From: Saccopteryx bilineata
Taxonomy: Eukaryota; Chordata; Mammalia; Chiroptera; Emballonuridae
Direction: 5' to 3'
Assembly (NCBI RefSeq): GCF_036850765.1
Contig: NC_089493.1
Coordinates: 166,777,640-166,841,639, forward strand
DNA length: 64,000 bases
A program made the translations under genes and the position numbers. The stretch's first letter is position 1, and each line of letters opens with the position of its first letter. Shown here one piece after another: positions 1 through 11,988 of the stretch. Under the pieces are notes generated by a model. It did no database searches and was not told the DNA's origin. It saw only the letters and a list, made by a program, of their open reading frames with translations.

Positions 1-1900
1 GCTCTCATAAAATGATGCTTAACTCCTTTCAAGCCAGACCAAACTCTTTATCTTAATGACATAAAAATTGTAGGGTAAAAAAAAAATGTAGTTGGTCAAA
101 TTGTTTTACTTGGCCTGTAGACCTTATTATGTACACCTGTGTGTGTGTGTCCGTGTGTGTATTCAAATTGATTTAAGCTGTTTGCCTGAAGGTCAGTTTA
201 TGCCTAAACTGTCATATGCCTCGAGTGACATTTCTTGTCCTCTGAGAAGGATAAAAATGTAAGGCGATATGTCTTGGCCTCTGCAGGAGATTCTCAGACC
301 ATACACTGCAATAATAAATAAGAATGTTACAACTTTTTTGGGCCAGAAATTGTTGGCCCATTTTGGACAGTATATATTACTTTTACCCATAAAGTCACAT
401 CAGAGAGTCATCCAAAGTTACACCAAAACACATTTCATTAAACTTCAAACAAAGGAACAGATGTCTCCCTCAATATGTTAGGAAAAGGTACATTCAAAAG
501 TGTGTGACATTAGGGCCTGAACAAAGTAACTGAAAGCAGAGAAAGCTGTATTCTCACTCAAACATGCAAATACATCACAGGAAAAAAAAGGCACATAACC
601 TTTGGAATATTGTTTTAGGAAAAATCTTTATTATATTAATATCATTTTCCTTGTACAGACAAAAAATTGTTAAATGGCTAGTGCCAGGAGAACTTTAGAT
701 GTTTAAAGGTAATTTTCTAAGAATCTCATATAAAATATAACCTGCATATATGTTGTGAAGATGCAAAGAGAATACGAAGACAGTGTAATTTTCATACACA
801 TATATAGATAATGAAAGGTTCCAGACATCCCATTTTTATTTTTAAAATGTTTAAGCATAAGCAAAATTTGTTATAAGAGAAAAAAAGGAGGGATTCTAAT
901 AGAAAGAACTGAAAGTATAAAAGCATGAAGTAGGAAAATCAAGGGAGAGAATGTCTTCTGAAAATGAAGTGTAGTCTGTTTTGACCAGAGTGTAAGATGA
1001 GTATGGGTTAGCATTGCAAAATCATGGAACAAATTGTTGAGTTGGCATTTATTCGGTAGTGCATTTCTTTGTTTTATCTACCCAAGGCCAGTTCAAGAAT
1101 TACACAATAAATTCCAGACTGAAATGTTTAAGGGCTCTCACTGCCTCTTCAATATTTACTAGAAATTAAGTCAAACTTATTTCACTTATTAAAGCTATAC
1201 ATTGGCTGGAACTGAAAATTGTCATACGAGGTTTTGCATGCATGTTTATATAATAAAGAAGCACTGGTTTCATAAAAATAAGTATGACTTACACAAAACT
1301 CTGCTTATAAAAATGCATATGGGAGCCCCAAAACTAAATTGGTCCCTTTAACAAAATATCAGGCTCTGCTGTACATAACAGGAAGACTGTTTTAAAAAGA
1401 TGAGCAGTACATTAAAATAAGTCTAGGTCCTTGATTCTCTCTTTTTTGCAAAGACTATAACTTTGAAAAGTATTACTGAATTGATGAAGTATATATGGGG
1501 AGAGTTTAAATACTAAATAAGGGAAGTTAAGAACTTACAGAAATGTAAGGATCATAGTCCACCAAAATGTAGATAAAAGATCCAGTAACTTATCTGGTTA
1601 CAGTCATACTGGTCATACTGATTTAAAAAAATACAGTGAAATCAATGAAGATATTTTTGCCTCAAAACTGAAAAAAAGAAGACAGCATGCAGCATGCCTT
1701 ATGAAATATTTTAATGAAAATATAATGTAAAGTGGTGGTAATGCTTCTGAGATGACAAAAAAAACTAGAAATGTCATATTTTAATGGAGAAGTTGAATAT
1801 TTGGTTCTTTCCAACAAATAAAAACGAACAAAGTGCACAGATTTCAAGAGCTTATACTCTGAGGCTACACAGCTGGGCAATATGCAGTTTCCTCAGACAA
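1..1900. other. Spacer upstream of the first gamma-B exon
   Basis: AT-rich sequence with a short TG repeat near 137-160. No long open frame, no protocadherin remnant and no recognisable SINE was seen. By gene order it should be the interval between PCDHGA3 (outside the window) and PCDHGB1. Confidence 0.6.
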
Positions 1901-1924
1901 CCTCCGGGCGCCGCTGTTGACCAA
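1901..1924 (+). promoter_or_regulatory. Conserved sequence element (CSE) of the B1 promoter
   Basis: Core GGGCGCCGCTGTTGACCAA lies about 200 bp before the B1 ATG. It matches the CGCT-containing CSE of clustered protocadherin promoters, a known CTCF site. A TGCAGTTTCC box lies about 15 bp upstream, as in the other B promoters. Its role in promoter choice is established for the family and inferred here. Confidence 0.85.
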
Positions 1925-2119
1925 AGGGAAGAAATGGATTCTCAGTTCTGCAGGAGCTTCCGATAGAGTGCCTTCCGGCTTTGTCCTGCGCATAGCTGAA
2001 CGCGGACGCAGCTCCTGGGTATCCGCAAGCACCTAACAAGTCCTACCCTCAAGTCCCAAACATCTAGGGTGCTGTCATTGATATTTTAATCATCCCAAGC
2101 TTCCCAAAGAGTTCAAGAA

Positions 2120-4534
2120 ATGAAAAGGAGCTCCAGAAAAGCTGAAACGATGAAAAGTCAGGTACTGTTTCTCTTCCTGCTGGCTTTGTTGTGCGGGGCC
2201 ATCTCCCAGCAGATCCAGTACGTGATTCCAGAGGAGCTGGCCAAGGGATCCAGGGTGGGGAACCTCGCCAAGGACTTGAGGCTCAGTGTCCAGGAATTGC
2301 CAGCTCGAAAACTGCGGGTTAGTGCGGAGGAATTTTTCAACGTGAGTGTAGAAAATGGGGATTTGTTAGTGAACGGTAGGATAGATAGAGAGAAGATTTG
2401 CGGGAGAAAATCTGAGTGTGCGCTGGAATTTGAAATAGTCGCTGAAAACCCAATGAACGTGTTCCACGTGATTGTTGCACTTCAAGATATTAACGACAAT
2501 GCACCACGTTTCATTGCAAAAGGCATTGACTTAGAAATCTGTGAGTCAGCCATACCAGGGGTAAAGTTTCCACTGGATTCTGCGCAGGATCCAGATGTAG
2601 AAAGTAATTCACTAAAGGTTTACACCATCAACTCCAGTGACCACTTCTCTCTGTCAACGAAGGAAAGTCCTGATGGAAGTAAATACCCAGAATTACTGCT
2701 GGAAAAACCTCTGGACAGAGAACAGCAGAGCTCCCACCGCTTAATCCTGACTGCCATGGATGGAGGGGATCCTCCTCTAAGTGGCACCACCCAGATCCGG
2801 ATCCAGGTCACTGATGCCAACGATAATGCTCCAGTGTTCAGCCAGAACACATACAGAGTTAGACTCCAAGAAAACGTTCCCCAGGGAACCTCTGTGCTGC
2901 GCGTGAAGGCCACCGACCAGGACGAGGGTGTTAATGCACAGATCACCTATGCCTTCCTTAATGCCCCAACAAGTACCAGCCTCCTCTTCCATCTCAGTCC
3001 AAATACTGGTGACATCACAACCAATGGAACATTGGACTTTGAAGAGACAAGTATATATATGTTGGCTGTAGAAGCCAAAGATGGAGGAGTACATGCAGCT
3101 CACTGCAGTGTTCATATTGAAATCATTGATGAAAATGACAATGCCCCAGAGGTGACATTCATGTCTTTTTCTAATAAGATTTCTGAGGACTCAGACCTTG
3201 GAACTGTTGTAGCCCTCATTAAAGTGCGAGACCAGGATTCTGGGCAAAATGGTCTGGTGACATGCTATATTCAGGAAGATGTTCCCTTCAAATTAGAATC
3301 CACCTCCAAGAATTATTACAAGCTGGTGATTGACAGTGCTTTAGACCGGGAGCAGAGAGCAGAGTACAATGTCACCATTACAGCTACAGACAAGGGGAAG
3401 CCATCCCTATCCTCCAGTACAAGCATCACCTTACTAATCGGTGACATCAACGACAACAATCCTGTTTTCCACCAGGCCTCCTATGTGGTTCACGTGGCAG
3501 AGAACAACCCACCCGGGGCCTCCATCACCCAAGTCAGCGCCTCTGACCCCGATCTAGGACCTAACGGCCGCGTCTCCTACTCCATCGTGGCCAGCGACCT
3601 GGAGCCGCGCGCGCTGTCGTCCTACGTGTCGGTGAGCGCGCAGAGCGGGGTGGTGTTCGCGCAGCGCGCCTTCGACCACGAGCAGCTGCGCGCTTTCGAG
3701 CTGACGCTGCAGGCGCGTGACCAGGGCTCGCCCGCGCTCAGCGCCAACGTCAACCTGCGCGTGTTAGTGGACGACCGCAACGACAACGCACCTAGGGTGC
3801 TGTACCCGGCGCTGGGGCCCGATGGCTCTGCGCTCTTCGACACAGTGCCGCGCGCGGCCCAGCCCGGCTACCTGGTCACCAAGGTGGTGGCGGTGGACGC
3901 GGACTCGGGACACAATGCCTGGCTGTCCTACCACGTGCTGCAGGCCAGCGAGCCCGGACTGTTCAGCCTCGGGCTGCGCACGGGCGAGGTGCGCACGGCG
4001 CGAGCTTTGGGTGACAGGGACGCGGCCCGCCAGCGCCTGCTGGTCGCTGTGCGCGACGGGGGACAGCCGCCCCTCTCCGCCACCGCCACGCTACTCCTGG
4101 TCTTCGCTGACAGCTTACAGGAGGCCTTGCCGGATCTTAGCGAACATCCTACGCCCTCGGACCCCCAGGCTGAGCTGCAGTTTTACCTGGTGGTGGCCTT
4201 GGCCTTGATCTCCGTGCTCTTCCTCCTCGCGGTGATTCTGGCGGTCGCACTGCGCCTGCGACGCTCCTCCAGCCCCGCTGCTTGGGGCTGCTTCCAGCCT
4301 GGTCTCAGTTCTAAGGCTGGACCTGGGGTTCTCCCCAGTTGTAGTGAGGGAACATTGCCCTATTCCTACAATCTGTGCGTTGCCTCCCAATCAGCTAAGA
4401 CAGAGTTTAATTTTCTCAACGTGACCCCGGAAGTGGCTCCCCCTCGGGATCTCCTTTGCGAAGATCCTTCTTTGGATGTATGTGCCAGTAATGAAGACCC
4501 CCAAGTCGCTTATGACTCCTCTTTTTCCTCACAC
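2120..4534 (+). CDS. PCDHGB1: Protocadherin gamma-B1 variable exon
   Basis: Homophilic adhesion receptor of the neuronal plasma membrane. The 805-codon frame contains a signal peptide (through about residue 38), six EC repeats of about 105 residues with DxNDNxP calcium linkers and LDRE motifs, a membrane span near residues 688-712 and a variable tail with TLPYSYNLC. This plan is shared by all twelve exons here. The frame ends at the donor CAC|GTGAGT, phase 0, and would join the constant exons outside the window. Reading through the donor adds only VSFSKPT before a stop at 4558, like the short isoforms known in the family. A second in-frame Met at 2150 is possible; I prefer 2120 because, as I recall it, the human protein also has the longer leader. 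EC2 (ICESAIPGVKFPLDSAQD) fits B1. From residue 596 on it is identical to B2 at the DNA level for 561 bp. Confidence 0.93.
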
Positions 4535-5086
4535 GTGAGTTTCAGCAAACCTACTTGAAATTTATATATTGTATTTTATTCTCAGTGTGCATAATTAGTT
4601 TTGGTCGTTGTTCACTGTTCTAGTAATGGTAGTGGGAGCGGAGGTGTATTAGATGGCTGGAGATGGGTCCCTTCATTGCCCAGTATTGGAGGATACCAAA
4701 TTACTACTTCTCTGCGGGGTTGGCATTTCTGTATGGTTAAAAAATCTTACTAAAGAAAGCTTTTCTTGGTTGTCACTACTTTTAGTAATAACACTACCCT
4801 TTCTTAGTTGATGTGTGATACTATTTTTTAAAGCTTTACTTTTTATAAATGTAACGGCAGATCTTTCTTCCTACGTTAAACTTTATGTTTGTCTCATTAA
4901 ATACATTCTTCTTGTATTTTCTTTTTTGCTGCAATGTGTATTTTTAATATAGCTTTCCAATCATTAAGTCTCTTAGAATTTAATGACCTTATCACGTGTA
5001 GCAAAGACTGTCAGATTTTGCATTTCAATCACTACCTTTGGGTCAACTTTACTTCCATTTCATAATCTCATTCAAGAATGATTTTA

Positions 5087-5262
5087 GCCTGATCTGTGGT
5101 GGTGCAGTGGATAGAACATTGACCTGGAATGCTGAAGTCACCGGTTAGAAACCCTGGGCTTGCCCAGTTAAGGCACATACAAGAAGCAACTACCATGAGT
5201 TGGTGCTTCCTGCTCCTCCCCCACCTCCTCTCTCTAAAATCAATCAATAAAATCTTTTTTTA
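5087..5262 (+). mobile_element. tRNA-derived SINE, bat type
   Basis: Head CCTGATCTGTGGTGGTGCAG, a B-box-like GGTTAGAAACCC, then a GCTTCCTGCTCCTCC body and an A-rich tail. Flanked by 13-bp direct repeats (AAGAATGATTTTA at 5074 and AAGAATAATTTTA at 5263, one mismatch), a target-site duplication. Confidence 0.85.
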
Positions 5263-5533
5263 AAGAATAATTTTAACCCCCTCTTTAATAATTTGTCTTT
5301 ATACCGGTTCTACTTTGTCACTATTATAATAAGAAATGTAATGAACATTTCTGCATCTAAAGCCTTTTTCATATTTGTTTCTTAGTATAGGTGTCTAAGA
5401 AGAGTACTTTTTTTTTTCTCAAAATATCTCATTTTTCCTCCAGATCCCCAGAAATTTGTGGGTCCTTTGAAGATTGTGAGAAATATCTTTAATCTACTCA
5501 ACAAAGTCTGAAGATTTAAAAACTCAATAGTTA

Positions 5534-5864
5534 GCCTGACCAGGCAGTGGCGCAGTGGATAGAGCATTGGACTGGGAAGTGGAGGACCCAGGTTTGAGAC
5601 CCTGAAGTCACCAGCTTGAGCGTGGGCTCATCTGGTTTGAGCAAAGCTCACCAGCTTGGACCCAAGGTCGCTGGCTTGAGCAAGGGGTTACTCGGTCGGC
5701 TGTAGCCCCCTCCCCCAGTCAAGGCACATATGAGAAAGCAATCAATGAACAACTAAGGTGTTGCAATGAAAAACTAATGATACTCTCATCTCTCTCCGTT
5801 CCTGTCTGTCTGTCCCTATCTATCCCTCTCTCTGACTCTCTGTCTCTGAAAAAACAAACAAACC
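5534..5864 (+). mobile_element. Long SINE with internal CAGCTTGAGC-type repeats
   Basis: Head GCCTGACCAGGCAGTGGCGC, several degenerate copies of a unit like ACCAGCTTGAGC/GGCTTGAGCAAGG, then a pyrimidine-rich segment and A-rich end. A perfect 11-bp duplication CTCAATAGTTA flanks it (5523-5533 and 5865-5875). It belongs to the same family as the reverse copy at 37561-37931. Confidence 0.88.
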
Positions 5865-6958
5865 CTCAATAGTTAATGAACACTTGCTTCTGGTTAAAAT
5901 TTATGAGTAATTTCCAGAAGTTAATTATTATGTAAGAAATAAAGAACTGGGTACTTGGTGCTTTATCTCAAATTTTCTCAGATTAGTAAATTACTCGTTT
6001 TCTTGACTAAGAGGACTATGAAACATGCCATTATAATATATGTACATCTACTAAAATGTTTCCTTTTGCTGGCTATTTCTAAAAATCAAAGCAAAAGTAA
6101 ACTTAGAAATAATGGTAAAATAATACCTCTAAATGTGTCCTCATGTGGAAAAAGATCACTGAAATATAGTCTGCTCTTTATAGTACTTCACTCTAACTTT
6201 TCTGTTTTCTTATCTTTGTTTCCTATTTTTAAGATTGGAGTTATTTACCCATTGTTTTAGGCTTTGCAGTTGCATTAGTTACTCATTCATTAAATAGTGA
6301 AAAACTATTTGCATGCATACTGTATGAAAGGTGGTTGTTCTAAAGTTTGAGGACACATTGTGAACATGACTGTCACAGATACAGCCTTTAGCCTAGAATT
6401 TTCGGTATAGAAAATTGATGAGCAAATTCTCTTTCCAAATATATCATTATATTTGGCAATCTCATTGACACAGGGGTAAAATTAGGTCTAGAACAGAATA
6501 TACTTTTTGCAAGGAAACTAAAAAGTTACTTTAGGTTCTAAAAGATCAATTCCTGTGAGGAAACTTGCTTCTGAATAGGTTGGAACTAGAGCCCAGGCTT
6601 TCCACTCCCCAGACACAATCTTTTCACCCATTTTCTTTTTCATTATTCAAGTCTATCCTTGTTCCTTGGGGGACGAATGTATCTCTCACAAAATACACTG
6701 TACTGAAAATGAACTATGAGAGTAAATAATGCAAACAAAAGAAGTTAAAAATTCTTAGCAAAAAAATGGCATAATTTCTCTGAGAAATTACTTTATAAAG
6801 CTTATTTGTGCAGGAAGATTTTTATTGTTTCTGAGATTTTATTCCAAATAAAAGAACGGTTTTGACTTTTATTCTTTTGAAAGAAATAAGATGCGGAAAA
6901 GAAATGGTGTATACAGGTGACGCTTTCTTTACCAAGAATAGATTGCAGTAACAGGTTA

Positions 6959-6982
6959 GGACTCTGAGTGTCGCTGTTCACC
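6959..6982 (+). promoter_or_regulatory. CSE of the A4 promoter
   Basis: Reads GACTCTGAGTGTCGCTGTTC, with the CGCT core, 0.22 kb before the A4 ATG. The upstream box GCAGTAAC, 15-20 bp before the core, is the gamma-A form. GTCGCT here replaces the more usual GCCGCT. Confidence 0.85.
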
Positions 6983-7197
6983 ACTCTGAGAAAAGAACCA
7001 GGAATTTAATCCAAACCACAAGATTTCTGCATCACAAAGCACTGGCCCTGGGGCTTTACAGAAGCTCCAAACTGGAGCCCCAGAGCTCCAGCGTCCAACT
7101 GTGAAAGCACATCATCTTGGACCACTAAGATCCTGGGACTCCTCAGGCCTACACCGAGGGAGAACCCAAGCCCAAGCTTCTCCGCGGCGGGGCTGTA

Positions 7198-9621
7198 ATG
7201 GCGGCTCCTCCTTGTCGCCCAGGCTGCAGCCGGCTGGTCGGGATCTGCCTTCTCCTGGGGGCCCTGTGGGAAATCCGGGCGGACCAGATCCACTACTCGG
7301 TGCCTGAAGAGCTGGAGAAAGGCTCCTTCGTGGGCAACATCGCCAAGGACCTGGGACTGGAGCCCCGGGAGCTGGCGGAGCGCGGAGTCCGCATCGTCTC
7401 CAGAGGTAGGACGCAGCTCTTTGCTCTGAACCCGCGAAGCGGCAGCTTGGTCACGGCTGGTAGGATAGACCGCGAGGAGCTCTGCGATAGATCTCCAAAG
7501 TGTGTAGTAAGCCTGGAGATTCTCCTAGAGGACAAAGTGAAGATTTTTGGAGTAGAAGTGGAAATAATCGATGTTAATGATAACGCACCTAACTTTGGGA
7601 CAGAGCAAAGGGAAATAAAAGTCGCTGAACATGAAAATCCTGGGACAAGATTCCCTCTTCCTGAAGCTTTTGATCCGGATGTAGGGATAAACTCCCTACA
7701 GGGTTACCAGCTGAGCTCGAACGTTCACTTCTCCCTGGACGTGCAAAACGGAGCTGATGGGATAAAGTACCCCGAGCTGGTGCTGGAGCGCGCCCTGGAC
7801 CGCGAGGAAGAGGCGGTTCACCACCTGGTTCTCATCGCCTTCGATGGAGGCGACCTGGTTCACTCTGGCACTACCAGGATTCATGTAACACTTGTGGATA
7901 CCAACGACAATGCCCCCCTATTTACTCAGCCCGAGTACCACGTGAGTGTTCGGGAGAACGCGCCCGTGGGCTCCCGAATCCTCACAGTAAAAGCCACTGA
8001 TCCAGATGAAGGAGCCAATGGAGAGGTGACATATTCTTTCCGGAAAGTAAGAGATAAAATATCCCAGCTATTCCAGTTGAATTCTGTGACTGGGGACATA
8101 ACAGTGTTGGGGGATCTAGATTATGAGGACTCTGGATTCTATAATATAGATGTAGAAGCTCATGATGGTCCTGGTCTCCGAGCCAGAAGTAAGGTACTGG
8201 TGACAGTTCTGGATGTAAATGACAATGCTCCAGAAGTTATGGTTACATCTCTCACCAGCTCTATCCAAGAAACTTCTTCCCCAGGCACAGTGATTGCACT
8301 TTTCAATGTGCATGACAGTGACTCAGGAGAGAATGGCCTTGTCACATGTTCTATTCCGAATAATCTACCATTCACACTTGAAAAGACCTATGGAAATTAT
8401 TATCGATTGTTGACACACAGAACTCTTGATAGGGAGGAAGACTCAGAATATAACATCACAGTAACTGCCACTGACCACGGAAATCCACCACTGTCTACAG
8501 AAACTCACATCTCACTGAAGGTGGCAGACATCAATGACAACCCGCCTGCTTTCACTCATGCCTCCTACTCTGCCCACCTTCCTGAAAACAACCCCAGAGG
8601 AGCCTCCATTTTATCCATGACCGCCCAGGACCCTGACAGCATGGAGAACGCCAGAGTCACTTACTCCCTGGCTGAAGGAACGCTCCAGGGGGAGCCTCTC
8701 TCCTCCTATGTCTCTATCAACTCTGATACCGGTGTCTTGTATGCGCTGCGCTCCTTCGACTATGAGCAGGTTAGAGACCTACAACTACTAGTGACAGCCA
8801 GTGACAGTGGGGAGCCTCCACTCAGCAGCAACGTGTCTCTGAGCCTGTTTATTCTGGATCAGAATGACAATGCTCCCGAAATCCTGTATCCCTCTCTTCC
8901 CACTGATGGTTCCACTGGCGTGGAACTGGCACCCCGCTCCGCAGAGCTTGGCTATCTGGTGACCAAGGTCGTGGCAGTGGACCAAGACTCAGGCCAGAAC
9001 GCCTGGCTGTCCTACCGCCTGCTCAAGGCCAGCGAGCCAGGGCTCTTCGCGGTGGGGCTGCACACGGGCGAGGTGCGCACTGCGCGGGCCCTGCTGGACA
9101 GAGATGCGCTCAAGCAGAGCCTGGTGGTGGCGGTCCAGGACCACGGCCAGCCCCCTCTCTCGGCCACCGTCACACTCACCGTGGCCGTGGCAGACAGTAT
9201 CCCAGACGTTCTGGCTGACCTGGCCAGTCTTGAAATTCCTTCACACTCAGAGGTCTCGGACATCACATTATACCTGGTAGTAGCAGTGGCTGCCGTCTCC
9301 TGCCTCTTCCTCGCCTTTGTCATCGTGCTGCTGGCGCTCAGGCTGAGGCGCTGGCACACGTCACGTCTGCTCCAGGCTTCAGGAGAGGGATTGGCAGGCT
9401 TGCCCGCCTCGCACTTTGTGGGCGTGGAAGGAGTGAGGGCTTTCCTGCAGACCTATTCCCACGAGGTGTCCCTTACCGCGGATTCTGGGAAGAGCCACCT
9501 GATCTTCCCACAGCCTAACTACGCAGACACGCTCATCAGCCACGAGAGCTGTGAGAAAAGCGAGCCTCTTCTGATAACTCAGGATTTACTTGAAACAAAA
9601 AGAGACCCAAGTCTTCATCAG
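7198..9621 (+). CDS. PCDHGA4: Protocadherin gamma-A4 variable exon
   Basis: 808 codons ending at CAG|GTGAGT. Leader [15 protein letters not shown] through about residue 28, mature start near [16 protein letters not shown]1 carries the gamma-A signature [13 protein letters not shown]. The membrane span begins near residue 692, and the tail has [19 protein letters not shown] and an isoform-specific end ([16 protein letters not shown]). EC2 ([20 protein letters not shown]) and EC3 fit A4. The start is fixed by family comparison. An in-frame upstream extension that I recall from human annotation is interrupted here by TAA at 7126. EC6 contains the 168-bp tract shared by A4, A5, A6 and A8. Confidence 0.93.
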
Positions 9622-11754
9622 GTGAGTCAGTCTTGCTGCACTGAAACATAGGCAGACAGCTGTGTCTTTAATTGCATAAGCTCCGGTTGTATGAGTACCA
9701 TACCACATAAGGGCGCTTCTTTTTAATACTCTATTGCTTTAAAGAGAAGGATCAGATGACCCTCTGATAATGATGAATAATGATTGCTGCACCTAAAAGG
9801 TATTTGTTTTTTACTTGCCTTTGTAATCTTCATACAATTCTAGTTTCAGCAACAATTTAATTTTGTATCTATAACTACCTAACTTCTTTAAATGCCATTT
9901 TCCTTTAGGTCTTACTAAAAATATAGAAGTGCAAAATAGAAAACAATTGTAGAAATTCATATTAAAACATTCTCTCATATGAGGTGATTATTGAATCTGG
10001 ACTGAGTGTTGTAAAATTTTCTCTTTTTACACCCCAACAGATTTTGCTTAAAGTTTGCTTTTCCTTACTTCAAATATTTTTCATTACAATTAAACAATGG
10101 CAGTTTATAAATACTGGGAAAATATTTAACATTTAGATATAACTTTAACAGTGATGGTTTCTCAATTGGACTGGTATATTGAAAATATTTTGTTGCTGCA
10201 GTTTGTGAAATGCACCAGCAGTGACAGTGTGATTCCTCTGGTGCACCTCTCTGATTATCAAAAATATTGCCCAATTTACTTCAATCATATTTCATTAGAT
10301 TGTAAGCATGATTTTAATAATATCTAAGTTAACTATTTTGTCATATGAGACCCTTCTCGATTTAAGGACACATAGCTTAGAAAGATCTTTCCTTTTTCAT
10401 CAGAGGAGCCTCTTGTAAAAGTCGAGTAACAGTAACTTCTGAACTGATAGGATTTGTGCTACTTAGTAAATAGGCCTTGTCCCTGTTCCTGCAAACTGCT
10501 CTCAGGTAGCTCTGTTACTTTGTGGCTCTGCGATGATCTAACATGGAGAAATATTTTGTGTGCAAGAGATACGTGCCTGACCTGTGGTGGCACAGTGGAT
10601 AAAGCGTGGACCTGGATCACTGAGGTCGCTGGTTCAAAACCCTGCACTTGTCTGGTCAAGGCACATATGGGAGTTGATGCTTCCTGCTCCTCCCCCTTTC
10701 TCTCTGTCTCTCTCCCCTCTCTAAAATGAATAAATAAAAAATAAAAATAAATTTAAAAAAGATTTAAAATGAATCAATAAATAAAAAATTTAAGATATAT
10801 GCTACTTTTGTTCCTTATGCCTTTATTTTACTTATGTGAGTTAATTTGGAAGTCATGAATGTCTAAGACTACACAAATTAGTGACATTTGGATACCTGGA
10901 AACTGTAGCAATAGATTGTGAATTATGTCTCAATTCAACTTAAGGAGAGTTTCAGTTCTAGATTGTTCTGTCTTCATGGGAAGTTGCGTGGTAATATATA
11001 AAGTAAATAAGAAAGTGATATGATACAACCAGCTGGGGAGAGGAAATAGAAAATAACACATGAATATTGAGAATGAAATAATATCTGAGGAGAGATTATA
11101 TACAATACTGAAGCTTTAAAATATCATATAATTTGGAAATATCAATTGGCCTCAAGCTGGGTCAAACATATTTATTTGGATGGTAGTATTAGGAATACAT
11201 TCCAGAATCAAAATGGTGCATATTTTAAATGCTTAGCAGAGCAGTAGATAATTTATAACCTAATAGCACATGTAAAGTCTATTTTTGTTTGAATGGGTAC
11301 TGGGTTTTTAAAAAATATTATTTCTGAGTTAAATTATATGATGGGCTACTACATAGCTATAAGAAGTAAATGGAAAACTTTTTAAGGTACTGATGTGAAA
11401 TGATCTTCAAATATAATGAATGAACAAAGCAAGCTGAAGAACATGGTGTATTGTATACTTCCATATATGTATAAAAGCAGAGGAGCACATTAATAAATTC
11501 TGCTTCACTACACAAAACATATTTCTGGAATAGCACACACAAAAAAGAATACTCATTTCTTCTAGTAGAAATGTGTTGTTCTTGAGAGCAGAGAGGGAAA
11601 ATCTATAAAATATGCTGTATATATCATTGATTTGGGAAGTATATGAATGTATACCGATTTTAAAAACAAATAAATGCTCTAGATCTAAGTCTGCAAGAGG
11701 AAAAACATTCTTTGCAAAACATTTAGAAGCCATTGGAGCAGTTTCACGGAAAAT
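9622..11754. other. A4-B2 spacer
   Basis: AT-rich, with one SINE near its middle. The remaining sequence shows no coding potential or RNA gene that I can recognise. Confidence 0.6.
10575..10790 (+). mobile_element. tRNA-derived SINE, bat type
   Basis: Full head CCTGACCTGTGGTGGCACAG, GGTTCAAAACCC box, AAGGCACATATGGGAG and a CT-rich stretch, then a long A/T-rich tail. Possible weak duplication (AAGAGATACGTG / AAGATATATGCT); the 3' boundary is approximate. Confidence 0.85.
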
Positions 11755-11778
11755 CCCCTGGGCGTCGCTGTAGGTCAA
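11755..11778 (+). promoter_or_regulatory. CSE of the B2 promoter
   Basis: Reads CCCCTGGGCGTCGCTGTAGG, the most divergent core in the window (GTAGGTC where others have GTTGGCC or GTTCACC). A GCAGTTTCAC box lies just upstream, as in other B promoters. Confidence 0.8.
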
Positions 11779-11988
11779 AAGAAGAGCGAGGAGATTTCTG
11801 AGACGCATTGGGGAACCTCTCAGAGGTAACTTCCTTCTCAAACCAGCCTTCCGGAGGAGGCCAGTACAGATTCGGTTACAGAAAACAAAAGCAGGAAAAT
11901 TGCCCCTACCCCGGATTTTTGCTATCCACGAAGGTCTTACACCTCCCCCACGGCTAAGGGGCAGAGCAACAGCGGAGGGAGACAGAAG

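Larger units (their letters stand above)
4535..6958. other. B1-A4 spacer
   Basis: AT-rich intergenic (intronic to the spliced transcript) sequence with two SINEs, listed separately. An ATTAAA at 4896-4901 followed by T-rich sequence could serve as a poly(A) signal for an unspliced B1 short form; this is only a suggestion. No other gene was seen. Confidence 0.6.

Noticed and set aside
10600..10660. tRNA genes at the SINE heads
   Set aside because: A- and B-box-like sequences are present, but each is continuous with a SINE body and lacks a complete cloverleaf.
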